DNA from: Mesorhizobium sp. B2-8-5
GTDB lineage: Bacteria > Pseudomonadota > Alphaproteobacteria > Rhizobiales > Rhizobiaceae
DNA: 64,000 nucleotides
NCBI RefSeq assembly: GCF_006440675.2
Contig: NZ_CP083951.1
Span: 3,443,501 to 3,507,500 of the forward strand
Reading direction: 5' to 3'
The translations under genes and the position numbers were made by a program. The notes under the pieces are model-generated. The model ran no database searches. It saw nothing but the letters and a program-made list of their open reading frames with translations, and had not been told where the DNA came from. Positions 7,944-16,658 of this stretch are shown one piece after another (the stretch's first letter is position 1; the number at the start of each line of letters is the position of its first letter).

Positions 7944-8781
7944 AGACGCTACGCTGAAACTCGATCCGGAAGAGGCGCGCCGCGCCCGCCAGGAGCGCCT
8001 TGAGCGCATCGGCAGATGGGTGCTGCCGCTGGCGATCATGGTGTTGGCGATCGTGCTGTGGGATCGCATCTGCGTCTGGAACGAGATCCCGCAATATATC
8101 CTGCCGCGCCCGGGAGTGGTGCTGCAGACGCTGCACAACGACGCGGGGCTGTTGTTCTCGTCGCTCTTGGTGACGCTCAGGATCACCTTCCTCAGCTTGG
8201 CTCTCGCCGTGATCGGCGGCGTCGGGCTGGCGGTGCTGTTCGCGCAATCGAAATGGGTGGAGATGTCGTTCTTCCCCTTCGCCATCGTGCTGCAGGTGAC
8301 GCCGATCGTCGCCATCTTCCCGCTGATCAACATCTATGTGAACAACCAGACCGTCAAACTGCTGCTCTGCGCCTGGATCGTCGCTTTCTTCCCGATCCTG
8401 TCGAACACCACGCTCGGCCTGAACTCGGTCGACCGGAACCTGCGCGACCTGTTCAAGCTCAACGGCGCGACGCGCTGGCAGCAATTGCGCTATCTGCGCC
8501 TGCCGGCGGCGATGCCCTATTTCCTCGGCGGGCTGAAGATCGCCGGCGGCCTGTCGCTGATCGGCGCGGTGGTGGCCGAATTCGTCGCCGGCGCGCAGGG
8601 GCAGTCGTCCGGGCTTGCATCGCGCATCATCGAGGCCGGCTACCGGCTCAACGCGCCGCGCCTGTTCGCGGCGCTGATCCTGATCTCGCTGACCGGCATA
8701 TTGATCTTCCTGGTGCTGTCGCTGGTGTCGCATCTCATCCTGCGCCGCTGGCACGAGAGCGCGCTGAAGCAGGAGCGCTAG
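7930..8781 (+). CDS. ABC transporter permease (BPD_transp_1)
   Basis: Inner-membrane subunit of about 283 residues with five to six hydrophobic segments after a charged N-terminal stretch. The EAA-type cytoplasmic loop that contacts the ATPase is visible around LFKLNGATRWQQLRYLRLPAAMP, with the typical G and following P-rich region. It overlaps the ATPase gene by 14 bp. It belongs to the same importer as the NMT1-like receptor at 6102. Confidence 0.9.
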   Translation: MTAIEDATLKLDPEEARRARQERLERIGRWVLPLAIMVLAIVLWDRICVWNEIPQYILPRPGVVLQTLHNDAGLLFSSLLVTLRITFLSLALAVIGGVGLAVLFAQSKWVEMSFFPFAIVLQVTPIVAIFPLINIYVNNQTVKLLLCAWIVAFFPILSNTTLGLNSVDRNLRDLFKLNGATRWQQLRYLRLPAAMPYFLGGLKIAGGLSLIGAVVAEFVAGAQGQSSGLASRIIEAGYRLNAPRLFAALILISLTGILIFLVLSLVSHLILRRWHESALKQER

Positions 8782-8814
8782 GGTGGTTCGTCTCGTCACC
8801 CAAGGGAGCTGCAG

Positions 8815-10116
8815 TTGATTCCAGACAAAGCGTCATACCGGCTTGCCAATGTCCGGCTGCATGCATCACTGACGCCCGGCCTCGCCGCGGCCTTCGACAG
8901 CGACGGCTTCGCGCTTGCCGACATATCTGTCGCCGACGGCAAGATCTCCAGCATTGCCTCGCATGGCAAATCGAAGCTCCCGGCCGACGCGATCGACCTT
9001 GCCGGCCGCATCGTGCTGCCCTGCTTCGTCGACTGCCACACCCATATCGACAAGGGCCATATCTGGCCGCGAAAGCCCAATCCCGACGGCACCTTCATGG
9101 GCGCGCTCAATGCCACCGGCGCCGACCGCGCCGCGCGCTGGAGCGCCGAGGACGTCGCGCGCCGCATGGATTTCTCGCTGCGCTCAGCCTATGCGCATGG
9201 CACCAAGGCCGTGCGCACGCATCTCGACAGCGTGCCGCCGCAAGAGGAGATCTCCTGGCCGGTGTTCGAAACGATGCGGGAGAGATGGCGCGGGCGGATA
9301 GAGTTGCAGGCCGCCTGCCTGCTCGGCATCGAAGGCGTGCGCGACAAGAAATGGTTCGAGAAATTGGCGAAACGCGTCGCCGTGGCCAAGGGGGTGCTTG
9401 GCGTCGTCACCTATATGGTGCCCGATCTCGAGGAACTGCTCGACCAGGTTTTCGCCCAGGCGATCAAGCATGGGCTCGATCTCGATTTCCATGCCGACGA
9501 AACCGACGATGTCGCGGCCATCTCTTTGAAGAAGATCGCCGAGGCTTCGCTGTGGAACGGTTTCGAGGGCAACATCCTGGTCGGCCATTGCTGTTCGCTG
9601 GCACGCCAGCCTGACCTCGAGGTGCTCGACACGCTGGACAAGGTGGCCAAGGCAGGGCTCGCCGTTGTGTCGCTGCCGATGTGCAACCTCTATCTGCAGG
9701 ATCGCCGCAACAACGAGACGACGCCGCGCTGGCGCGGCGTGACGCTGCTGCACGAGATGAAGGCGCGCGGCATCAAGGCGGCGGTCGCATCCGACAACAC
9801 ACGCGATCCATTCTATGCCTATGGCGATCTCGACATGCTGGAAGTCTACCGCATGGCGACTCGCATCCTGCATTTCGATCATCCGGTCGGCGACTGGCCT
9901 AGGGCGGTGGCGGCGACGCCGGCCGAGGTGATGCGGCTCGACGGCGCCGGCGTGCTCGCTGCCGGAGGCAGCGCCGACTTCATCGTCTTCAAAGGCCGCA
10001 ACTGGACCGAATTGCTGTCGCGGCCCGAATCAGATCGCATCGTGGTGCGCGAGGGCAGGGCGATCGAACGCCAATTGCCCGACTATGCCGAACTCGACGA
10101 ACTGATGGTGGGATGA
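8815..10116 (+). CDS. cytosine deaminase-like (CodA-type) metal-dependent amidohydrolase
   Basis: Hydrolytic deaminase of the amidohydrolase superfamily. The 433-residue protein has the N-terminal small beta domain, the metal motif DCHTHIDKGHIW (His75, His77), a HADETDD stretch, a GHCCSLA histidine, and the C-terminal ASDNTRDPFYAYGD stretch that is diagnostic for CodA-type enzymes. The start is TTG 8815, supported by AGGGAG at 8803-8808 with ideal spacing; no in-frame ATG fits. It lies 33 bp behind the permease and overlaps the next gene by ATGA. The substrate is probably an aminopyrimidine or similar ring taken in by the transporter. Confidence 0.87.
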   Translation: MIPDKASYRLANVRLHASLTPGLAAAFDSDGFALADISVADGKISSIASHGKSKLPADAIDLAGRIVLPCFVDCHTHIDKGHIWPRKPNPDGTFMGALNATGADRAARWSAEDVARRMDFSLRSAYAHGTKAVRTHLDSVPPQEEISWPVFETMRERWRGRIELQAACLLGIEGVRDKKWFEKLAKRVAVAKGVLGVVTYMVPDLEELLDQVFAQAIKHGLDLDFHADETDDVAAISLKKIAEASLWNGFEGNILVGHCCSLARQPDLEVLDTLDKVAKAGLAVVSLPMCNLYLQDRRNNETTPRWRGVTLLHEMKARGIKAAVASDNTRDPFYAYGDLDMLEVYRMATRILHFDHPVGDWPRAVAATPAEVMRLDGAGVLAAGGSADFIVFKGRNWTELLSRPESDRIVVREGRAIERQLPDYAELDELMVG

Positions 10117-11513
10117 TGGATATCGCAGTGCTGAAGCGCGATCTCGACGGGATCAAGGTCGACGACCATCCGGCCATCGTCCAGCAGAAGAGCCGCGACT
10201 TCTACTGGTACAGCCCGGTTCTGAAGGCGCAGCTCGATCACGTCAAAGGCGACCTGATCGTCACGCCGAAGAACGAGGACGAAGTCATTCGCGTGCTTGC
10301 CGCGTGCCACAAGCACGGCGTCCCGGTGACGCCGCGCGGCAGCGGCACCGGCAATTACGGGCAGGCGATGCCGCTGTCGGGCGGCGTGGTGCTCAACCTT
10401 GCCGAGATGAACGAGATCAAGACGATCGCGCCGGGGCGCGTGGTGACTGGACCTGGCGCGGTGCTGGCCGACATCGATAAGGCGACGCGGGCGCATTCCG
10501 GCCAGGAACTGCGCATGTCGCCTTCGACCTACAATACTGCTTCCATTGGTGGCTTCGTCGCCGGCGGTTCGGGCGGCGTCGGCTCGATCCGCTGGGGCGG
10601 CTTGCGCGACCTCGGCAACGTCATTCGCCTGCGGACCGTGACGATGGAGGCCGAGCCGCGCGTCATGGAACTGACCGGCGACGACGTGCTCAAGGTCATG
10701 CACGCCTATGGCACCAACGGCATCATCACCGAGGTCGAGATGCCGCTGACGGCCTCCTACGATTGGATCGACGTCATCGTCGGCTTCGACGATTTCATGG
10801 ATGCGGCCGGTTTCGGCAACGATCTCGCCGTTCAGGACGGCATTTTGGCCAAGCTGATCACACCGATCGCCGCGCCCATCCCTTACGACTATTTCAAACG
10901 GCACCAGAAATTCTTCCGGCGCGAGCAGAGCATCGTGGTGTGCATGATCGCGCCGCACGCGATGGACGCCTTTATCGCATTCGTGCGCAGCGGCAAGGGC
11001 GAGATCGTGTTCCGGGCCGACCAAGGGGCCGATATCAAGGGGCTGCCGCCGGCCTATGAGCTGACCTGGAACCACACGACGCTGCGGGCGATCCGGGTCG
11101 ATCCGACGATCACCTATCTGCAGACGCGCTATCCGTCGCCGGACCATCTCGCCCATGTCAAGGCGATGGTCGACCGTTTCGGCGACGAGGTGCCGGCGCA
11201 TTTGGAATTCATCCGCTTCGACGGCGCCATCGGCGTCGCAGGCCTGCCGCTGGTGCGCTACACCACAGAAGAAAGGCTCGACGAGATCATTCGCATCCAT
11301 GAGGACAATGGCTGCTGGATTTTTAACCCGCACCGCTACACGCTGGAGGAAGGCGGCATGAAGCGGACCGATGACGTGCAGCTTGCCTTCAAGCGCGATA
11401 CCGATCCGCAAGGCCTCCTCAACCCGGGCAAGATGATCGCCTGGGAGAATCCCGGCTACGACTACCGCTCCGGCAAGCCGTTCCTGTTCAAGGGGCTGCA
11501 GGGAGCCGGGTGA
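10113..11513 (+). CDS. FAD-binding oxidoreductase, GlcD/VAO type
   Basis: The 466-residue flavoenzyme belongs to the vanillyl-alcohol oxidase fold. The FAD-binding loop TPRGSGTGNYGQAMPLSGG and the following GGFVAGGSGG are clear. The C-terminal GLLNPGKMIAWENP resembles the glycolate/lactate dehydrogenase ending that helps bind FAD. It overlaps the amidohydrolase stop by ATGA and ends the transporter operon, so it likely oxidises a product of the ring hydrolysis. No Fe-S partner subunit is present. The substrate is unknown. Confidence 0.85.
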   Translation: MMDIAVLKRDLDGIKVDDHPAIVQQKSRDFYWYSPVLKAQLDHVKGDLIVTPKNEDEVIRVLAACHKHGVPVTPRGSGTGNYGQAMPLSGGVVLNLAEMNEIKTIAPGRVVTGPGAVLADIDKATRAHSGQELRMSPSTYNTASIGGFVAGGSGGVGSIRWGGLRDLGNVIRLRTVTMEAEPRVMELTGDDVLKVMHAYGTNGIITEVEMPLTASYDWIDVIVGFDDFMDAAGFGNDLAVQDGILAKLITPIAAPIPYDYFKRHQKFFRREQSIVVCMIAPHAMDAFIAFVRSGKGEIVFRADQGADIKGLPPAYELTWNHTTLRAIRVDPTITYLQTRYPSPDHLAHVKAMVDRFGDEVPAHLEFIRFDGAIGVAGLPLVRYTTEERLDEIIRIHEDNGCWIFNPHRYTLEEGGMKRTDDVQLAFKRDTDPQGLLNPGKMIAWENPGYDYRSGKPFLFKGLQGAG

Positions 11514-11532
11514 GGAGAGGTTTGCGCTTGAA

Positions 11533-11691
11533 CACCCCCCTCTGTCCTACCGGAAATCTCCCCCGCAAGGGGGGAGATTGGCAGCTTGAGCGCTGCGGCC
11601 AACCTGCCACGCTGATAATTGGCGAAAGCGATGCGGCAGTCCGATCTCCCCCCTTGCGGGGGAGATGTCCGGCAGGGCAGAGGGGGGTGCC
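11533..11691. repeat. long-armed intergenic palindromic repeat (type A, CACCCCCCTCTG arms)
   Basis: The left arm (about 11533-11584) and right arm (about 11637-11691) are near-perfect reverse complements over about 50 bases. Each arm itself contains a smaller palindrome, ATCTCCCCC-GCAA-GGGGGGAGAT. The outer ends are CACCCCCCTCTG and CAGAGGGGGGTG. The element fills the gap between two same-strand genes and could fold into a large hairpin. It resembles the rhizobial RIME-type mosaic elements in plan; I cannot say which named family it belongs to. Confidence 0.8.
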
Positions 11692-11718
11692 TCGCGCTGA
11701 CGTTCGGGACGTTGTCCC

Positions 11719-12300
11719 GTGAAGATCCTCGTGCTCTTCGCTCATCCGGTGGAGACCAGCTTCAACGCCGGCCTGCACCGGACGATCGTCGAGCGGCTCG
11801 CCGCGGCGGGTCATGCTGTCGACGATTGCGACCTCTACGCAGAGGATTTCGATCCGCGGCTGACGCGCGCCGAGCGGCTCGGCTACCACGACCCGCGCGG
11901 GCCGGACGACCCGGTCGCCCCCTATGTCGAAAGGCTGCGGAATGCAGAAGCGCTGGTGCTGTCTTTCCCGGTCTGGAATTACGGTTATCCGGCGATCCTG
12001 AAGGGCTTTTTCGACCGGGTCTTCCTGCCCGGCGTGTCGTTCAAGCTGGTCGACGGCAAGGTGCGGCCGACGCTGCACAATATCCGTAAAATGGCGGCCA
12101 TCACCACCTATGGCGGCAGCCGTTTTCGCGCCATGCTGATGGGCGACCCGCCGCGCAAGATCGTCAAGCGCATGCTGCGGGCCACGATCAAGCCCGGCGC
12201 TTCCGTCTCCTATCTCGCGCATTATTCGATGAACCTCTCCACCGACGAGACGCGCGACGCCTTCATGGCGAAGGTCGCCGCCACGATGGACGCCTTCTGA
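11719..12300 (+). CDS. NAD(P)H dehydrogenase (quinone)-like flavodoxin-fold protein, copy 1
   Basis: Flavodoxin_2-fold protein of 193 residues. It opens with the beta strand MKILVLFAHPVETSF, a phosphate-binding loop for FMN/FAD, and contains VLSFPVWNYGYPAILKGFFD, the typical active-site region of NQO-type reductases. The start is GTG 11719, only about 28 bases after the palindromic repeat, so its transcript from upstream must pass the hairpin. It is followed with a TGATG overlap by a paralogue. Both probably reduce quinones or electrophiles using NAD(P)H. Confidence 0.82.
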   Translation: MKILVLFAHPVETSFNAGLHRTIVERLAAAGHAVDDCDLYAEDFDPRLTRAERLGYHDPRGPDDPVAPYVERLRNAEALVLSFPVWNYGYPAILKGFFDRVFLPGVSFKLVDGKVRPTLHNIRKMAAITTYGGSRFRAMLMGDPPRKIVKRMLRATIKPGASVSYLAHYSMNLSTDETRDAFMAKVAATMDAF

Positions 12301-12887
12301 TGCGCGTGCTGGTGGTCTATTGCCATCCGGTGCCGGAGAGCTATTGCGCGGCGATCCGCGATACTGCCGTCGAGGTGCTGAAGGCAAAGGGTTGCGATGT
12401 AAGATTGCTCGACCTCTATGCCGAGAATTTCGACCCGGTGATGAGCTGCGAGGAGCGGCGCTTCTACAACGACCGGGCGCCGGAAGACCCGTCGCTCAAG
12501 CCGCATTTCGAGCATCTGAAATGGGCGCAGGCGATCCTCTTCATCTATCCGACCTGGTGGTACGGCCTGCCGGCGATGCTGAAGGGCTGGTTCGATCGGG
12601 TCTGGGCGACCGACATCGCCTTCCAGCTGCCGGCCGGAAAGGGCCGCATCAAGTCGCTGATGACGCATGTCACCAAGGTCGGCGTCATCACCACTTGCGG
12701 CGCGCCGACCTGGTGGAGCGTGGTCGTTGGCCAGCCCGGCCGCAAGACCATCCTGCGCGGCATGCGGGCGCTCTGCGCCACGCGCTGCAGGACGTTTTTT
12801 CTCGCCCACTATCTGATGGATTCCTCGACGCCGAAGAGCCGGGCGGCGTTTTTGGGCAAAGTGAGGGCGAGGCTGGAGCGGTTTTAA
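12300..12887 (+). CDS. NAD(P)H dehydrogenase (quinone)-like flavodoxin-fold protein, copy 2
   Basis: Paralogue of the preceding gene with the same architecture: MRVLVVYCHPVPESYC at the N-terminus and FIYPTWWYGLPAMLKGWFDRV in the middle. It is 195 residues. The stop/start TGATG overlap implies translational coupling, and the products could form a heterodimer, as family members are dimeric. The copies have diverged clearly in sequence, so this is not a recent duplication. A repeat element follows directly. Confidence 0.83.
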   Translation: MRVLVVYCHPVPESYCAAIRDTAVEVLKAKGCDVRLLDLYAENFDPVMSCEERRFYNDRAPEDPSLKPHFEHLKWAQAILFIYPTWWYGLPAMLKGWFDRVWATDIAFQLPAGKGRIKSLMTHVTKVGVITTCGAPTWWSVVVGQPGRKTILRGMRALCATRCRTFFLAHYLMDSSTPKSRAAFLGKVRARLERF

Positions 12888-12896
12888 GATTAGCGT

Positions 12897-13025
12897 CCTT
12901 CTCCCCGTTCAACGGGGAGAAGATGCCGGCAGGCAGATGAGGGGCGGCGCTTCACTTGCAGAACTTGGCGCTTACCCCTCATCCGCCCTTCGGGCACCTT
13001 CTCCCCGTAAACGGGGCGAAGGGAA
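12897..13025. repeat. palindromic intergenic repeat (type B, CCTTCTCCCCGTT arms)
   Basis: CCTTCTCCCCGTTCAACGGGGAGAAG (small hairpin, 12897-12922) is mirrored by CACCTTCTCCCCGTAAACGGGG (about 12996-13016). In between, GATGAGGGGCGG (about 12937-12948) pairs with TACCCCTCATCCGCC (about 12973-12987). The composite inverted structure is similar in plan to rhizobial RIME elements. It lies between convergent genes and could act as a bidirectional terminator. Confidence 0.75.
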
Positions 13026-13032
13026 GGTGGCG

Positions 13033-15480
13033 CTACATCCTTACCCGTTCCGCCTTAGGATCGTACATCGGCTTCAACGACGCCTCCGCCGCGAAGCGCT
13101 CACCGGCGATCTCGACCTCGTAGGATGAGGCAAGCACGTCCGCCTCGCTTTCGCCCTCGCACGGCACGTAACCCAGGCCGATCGCGCCGCCGAGATGGTG
13201 GCCGTAATTGCCGGAGGTGATCGGGCCGACGATCTTGCCGTCGCGCAGGATCGCCTCGTTGTGGAAGAGCAGGGGCTCAGGGTCTTTCAGGCGGAACTGC
13301 ACCAGCCGGCGTGATAGGCCGGCTTCCTTCTTCCTGAGCACCGCGTCGCGGCCGATAAAGCCGGCTTTGCTCGTCTTGACGGCAAAGCCAAGGCCGGCCT
13401 CCAGCACATTGTCCTCGTCGGTGATGTCGTGGCCGAAATGGCGGAAGGCCTTTTCGATGCGGCAGGAATCGAGCGTATGCAAGCCGCAAAGCTTCAGGCC
13501 GATATCGGCGCCGGCTTCAGCGATCGCCTCGAAGACATGGGCGGCCTGCTCCGTCGAGACGTAGAGTTCCCAGCCGAGCTCGCCGACATAGGTGACGCGA
13601 TGCGCTCGGGCGAGGCCCATGCCGATCTCGATCTCCTGGAAAGTGCCAAACGGATTGGCTTCGTTGGAAAAATCGTTCGGGCTGACCTTCCGGATCAGGT
13701 TTCGCGCTTCCGGTCCCATCAGGCAGATGACGGCTTCGGCGGCGGTCACGTCGGTGATGACGACGAATTCGTCGGCGACATGCTTGCGCAGCCAGGCAAG
13801 GTCGCGCTGCAAGGTGGCGCCCGGCACGACGAGGAAATAGGCCGTCTCCGACAGCCGCGTCACGGTGAGGTCGCTCTCGATGCCGCCGCGCTGGTTGAGC
13901 ATCTGCGTGTAGACGATCTTGCCGGGAGCAACGTCCATGTCGTTGGCGCAAAGCCGCTGCAGGAACGCGCAGGCATCGCGGCCTTCGACGCGGATCTTGC
14001 CGAAGGAGGTCATGTCGAACAGGCCGACGCCGTTGCGCACGGCCAGATGCTCCTCGCGTTGGTTATCGAACCAGTTCTGCCGCTTCCACGAATAGCGGTA
14101 TTCGCGCTCCTGGCCATCGCGCGCGAACCAGTTGGCGCGCTCCCAGCCCGCCACCTCGCCGAAGACGGCGCCGCGCGCCTTCAAATGTTCATGCAAAGGC
14201 GAGCGGCGCACACCGCGCGAGGTCGCCATCTGGCGATAGGGGAAATGGTCGGCGTAGAGCAGGCCGAGCGTTTCCGACACGCGCTCCTTGAGATAGCGGC
14301 GGTTCTTCTGGAAGGGCTGGGCGCGGCGGATGTCGACTTCCCAAAGGTCGAAGGGCGCCTCGCCGTCGTTGATCCATTGCGCCAGCGCCATGCCGGCGCC
14401 GCCCGAGGAGACGATGCCGATCGAATTGTAGCCGGTCGCCATCCAGTAGCCGGCAAGTTCCGGCGCCTCGCCGAGATAGTAGCGATCGTCGGGGGTAAAA
14501 CTCTCTGGACCGTTGAAGAAGGTGTGGATGCCGGCGGTGCCCAGCATCGGCATGCGGTTGACGCCCATTTCGAGGATCGGCTCGAAATGATCCATGTCCT
14601 CGGGCAACTGATCGAAGCAGAAATCCTCGCGGATGCCGTCCATGCCCCAGGGCTTCGCCACCGGCTCGAAGGCGCCGAGCATCATCTTGCCGGCGTCCTC
14701 CTTGTAGTAGGCGCACTCGTCCGGCACACGCAGCACCGGCAGGCGCGAGAGGCCGGGGATCGGCTCGGTGACGAGATAGAAATGCTCGCAGGCATGCAGC
14801 GGGATGGTGACGCCGTTCTGCCGGCCAAGCTCGCGCGCCCACATGCCGGCGCAGTTGACGACGATGTCGGTTTCGATCGTGCCTTGCTCTTCGCCCTGCG
14901 TCCAGGAGACGCCGGAGACGTGGCCGTTCTTGGTATGGACCTTGGTGACCTTGACATTCTCGATGATCGTCGCGCCGCGCTGGCGCGCGCCCTTGGCCAG
15001 CGCCATGGCGATGTTGGCCGGATCGCACTGGCCGTCGAGCGGCAAATGCACCGCGCCGACCACGTCCGAGACATTGAGATGCGGGTACATCTCCTTGACT
15101 TCGCTCGGCGAAATCTCGCGCACGTCGACATCGAAGGCGCGGGCGAGCGATGCCTGCCGATAGATCTCGTGCTTGCGCTCTTCGGTCAGCGCGACGGTGA
15201 TCGAGCCGACCTGGCGCATGCCGGTGCCGACCTCGGTCTCGGCTTCGAGCTTGACGTAGAGGTCGGCCGAGTATTTCGCCAGCCGCGTCATGTTCTGCGA
15301 GCCGCGCAACTGGCCGATCAGTCCGGCCGCATGCCAGGTGGTGCCGCTGGTGAGCTGCTTGCGCTCCAAGAGTACAATGTCGGTCCAGCCGAGCTTGGCT
15401 AGGTGATAGGCGACCGAGCAGCCGGAGACGCCGCCGCCGATGATGACGGCGCGGGCCTTACTGGGGATGGCCTTGGTCAT
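13033..15480 (-). CDS. FAD-dependent dehydrogenase fused to GcvT-type aminomethyltransferase domain (DMGDH/sarcosine dehydrogenase-like)
   Basis: Oxidative N-demethylase family in which the FAD domain oxidises an N-methyl amine and the C-terminal GcvT domain captures the C1 unit on tetrahydrofolate. The 815-residue protein has the dinucleotide fold AVIIGGGVSGCSVAYHLA, the FAD-linking TTWHAAG motif (the His is the covalent flavin site in mammalian DMGDH), and from about residue 420 the GcvT region with GLFDMTSFGK and NQRGGIESDL. It overlaps the upstream aminotransferase by ATGA and is the last gene of a five-gene operon. The substrate could be dimethylglycine, sarcosine or a related methylamine. 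Confidence 0.87.
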   Translation of the reverse strand: MTKAIPSKARAVIIGGGVSGCSVAYHLAKLGWTDIVLLERKQLTSGTTWHAAGLIGQLRGSQNMTRLAKYSADLYVKLEAETEVGTGMRQVGSITVALTEERKHEIYRQASLARAFDVDVREISPSEVKEMYPHLNVSDVVGAVHLPLDGQCDPANIAMALAKGARQRGATIIENVKVTKVHTKNGHVSGVSWTQGEEQGTIETDIVVNCAGMWARELGRQNGVTIPLHACEHFYLVTEPIPGLSRLPVLRVPDECAYYKEDAGKMMLGAFEPVAKPWGMDGIREDFCFDQLPEDMDHFEPILEMGVNRMPMLGTAGIHTFFNGPESFTPDDRYYLGEAPELAGYWMATGYNSIGIVSSGGAGMALAQWINDGEAPFDLWEVDIRRAQPFQKNRRYLKERVSETLGLLYADHFPYRQMATSRGVRRSPLHEHLKARGAVFGEVAGWERANWFARDGQEREYRYSWKRQNWFDNQREEHLAVRNGVGLFDMTSFGKIRVEGRDACAFLQRLCANDMDVAPGKIVYTQMLNQRGGIESDLTVTRLSETAYFLVVPGATLQRDLAWLRKHVADEFVVITDVTAAEAVICLMGPEARNLIRKVSPNDFSNEANPFGTFQEIEIGMGLARAHRVTYVGELGWELYVSTEQAAHVFEAIAEAGADIGLKLCGLHTLDSCRIEKAFRHFGHDITDEDNVLEAGLGFAVKTSKAGFIGRDAVLRKKEAGLSRRLVQFRLKDPEPLLFHNEAILRDGKIVGPITSGNYGHHLGGAIGLGYVPCEGESEADVLASSYEVEIAGERFAAEASLKPMYDPKAERVRM

Positions 15481-16658
15481 GCTGCCTCGCGGCCGTAGTT
15501 GGAGGCGAAGCGGCGCACGCGAAGCGCTGCTTCCTTGAGGATGGGTTCGGGCTGGCAGAGGCTGATGCGGATGTGCCCGGCGGCGGCTTCGCCGAAGCTC
15601 GATCCGGGCATGACGCCGACCTTTTCCTTGTCGAGCAGCGCCCAGGCGAATTTCTCGTCGTCGGGCTCGACGGCGGAGACATCGAGCATGATGTACATGC
15701 CGCCTTCGGAGCCGCGCACGGTGACTTCATTGGCGCCGCGTATGGCATCGAGGAAGACGGTGCGTCGCGCGGCATAGCGTTCGGCGATGTCCTTCACGCC
15801 ATAGTGGTTCTCCAACGCCTCGGCGCAGGCGATCGAAATGAAGGCCGGCAGGCCATAGGTCGTGACCAGATTGAGGTCGGTCATCAGCGCGATCATCGCT
15901 TTCGGCCCGGTCAGCCAGCCCATGCGCCAACCGGTCATGCCGTGGCTTTTCGACATGGAGTTGATGACCAGCGTACGCTCGGCCATGCCGGGCAGCGAAC
16001 GCGGCGAGATATGCTCGCCGCTGCCAAGCGTCCAATAGACCTCGTCCGACAGCAGCCAGAGATCATGCTCCTTGCAGATTTCGGCCAGTTGCTCGAGCCG
16101 TTCGCGCGAGTAGACGGCGCCCGTCGGATTGTTCGGCGTGTTGATCAGGATGGCGCGGGTGTTGGGCTTGAGCGCGGCGCGGATCATCTCCGCGCGGGGT
16201 TGAAATCCATCTTCGGCGGGCGTCTCGACCACGGTGAAGCTGGCGCCCGCGGCGCTGAAGGTGTTGGGATAGGTGGCGTAATAGGGCGCGACGACGATGG
16301 CGTGGTCGCCAGGGTCGAGCACGCCTTGCACGGCAGCGTAAAGCGCTGCCTGGCCGCCAGGCGTGGCGATGACCTCGTCGGGTTCCGTGAGGATGCCGGC
16401 GCAAGCGGTCGCGGCGGCGGCCATCGCCTTGCGCAGGCGCGGTAGGCCAGGCAGCGGCGTGTAGTGATGGTTGCTGCCGCGCACGGCGGTCACGCAAGCC
16501 TCGATCGTTTCAGACGGCGTGTCGAAATCATGGTCGCCGACCGAGAGCACGATGATGTCTTCGCCGGCCTGCTTGCGATTCCAGGCGGCGAAATGAACCT
16601 CCCAACCATCCTTGCCGGAAGGCACGATGGCAGTAATGCGCTTTGACGGCTTTGGCAT
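15477..16658 (-). CDS. class I/II pyridoxal-phosphate aminotransferase
   Basis: Fold-type I aminotransferase of 393 residues. Seen in the sequence are TPGGQAALYAAV, NTPNNPTG (176-180 core), SDEVYW (205-208) and the PLP Schiff-base lysine Lys237 in INSMSKSHGMTGWRMGWL. All catalytic landmarks are present. The start and stop overlap both neighbours by ATGA-type overlaps, so it is tightly coupled to the homocysteine methyltransferase and the FAD/GcvT genes. A role in transaminating the amino acid left after demethylation is plausible but unproven. Confidence 0.9.
   Translation of the reverse strand: MPKPSKRITAIVPSGKDGWEVHFAAWNRKQAGEDIIVLSVGDHDFDTPSETIEACVTAVRGSNHHYTPLPGLPRLRKAMAAAATACAGILTEPDEVIATPGGQAALYAAVQGVLDPGDHAIVVAPYYATYPNTFSAAGASFTVVETPAEDGFQPRAEMIRAALKPNTRAILINTPNNPTGAVYSRERLEQLAEICKEHDLWLLSDEVYWTLGSGEHISPRSLPGMAERTLVINSMSKSHGMTGWRMGWLTGPKAMIALMTDLNLVTTYGLPAFISIACAEALENHYGVKDIAERYAARRTVFLDAIRGANEVTVRGSEGGMYIMLDVSAVEPDDEKFAWALLDKEKVGVMPGSSFGEAAAGHIRISLCQPEPILKEAALRVRRFASNYGREAA

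Noticed and set aside
13429..15402. 657-residue plus-strand open frame opposite the first FAD/GcvT gene
   Set aside because: Antisense artefact with no recognisable motif.
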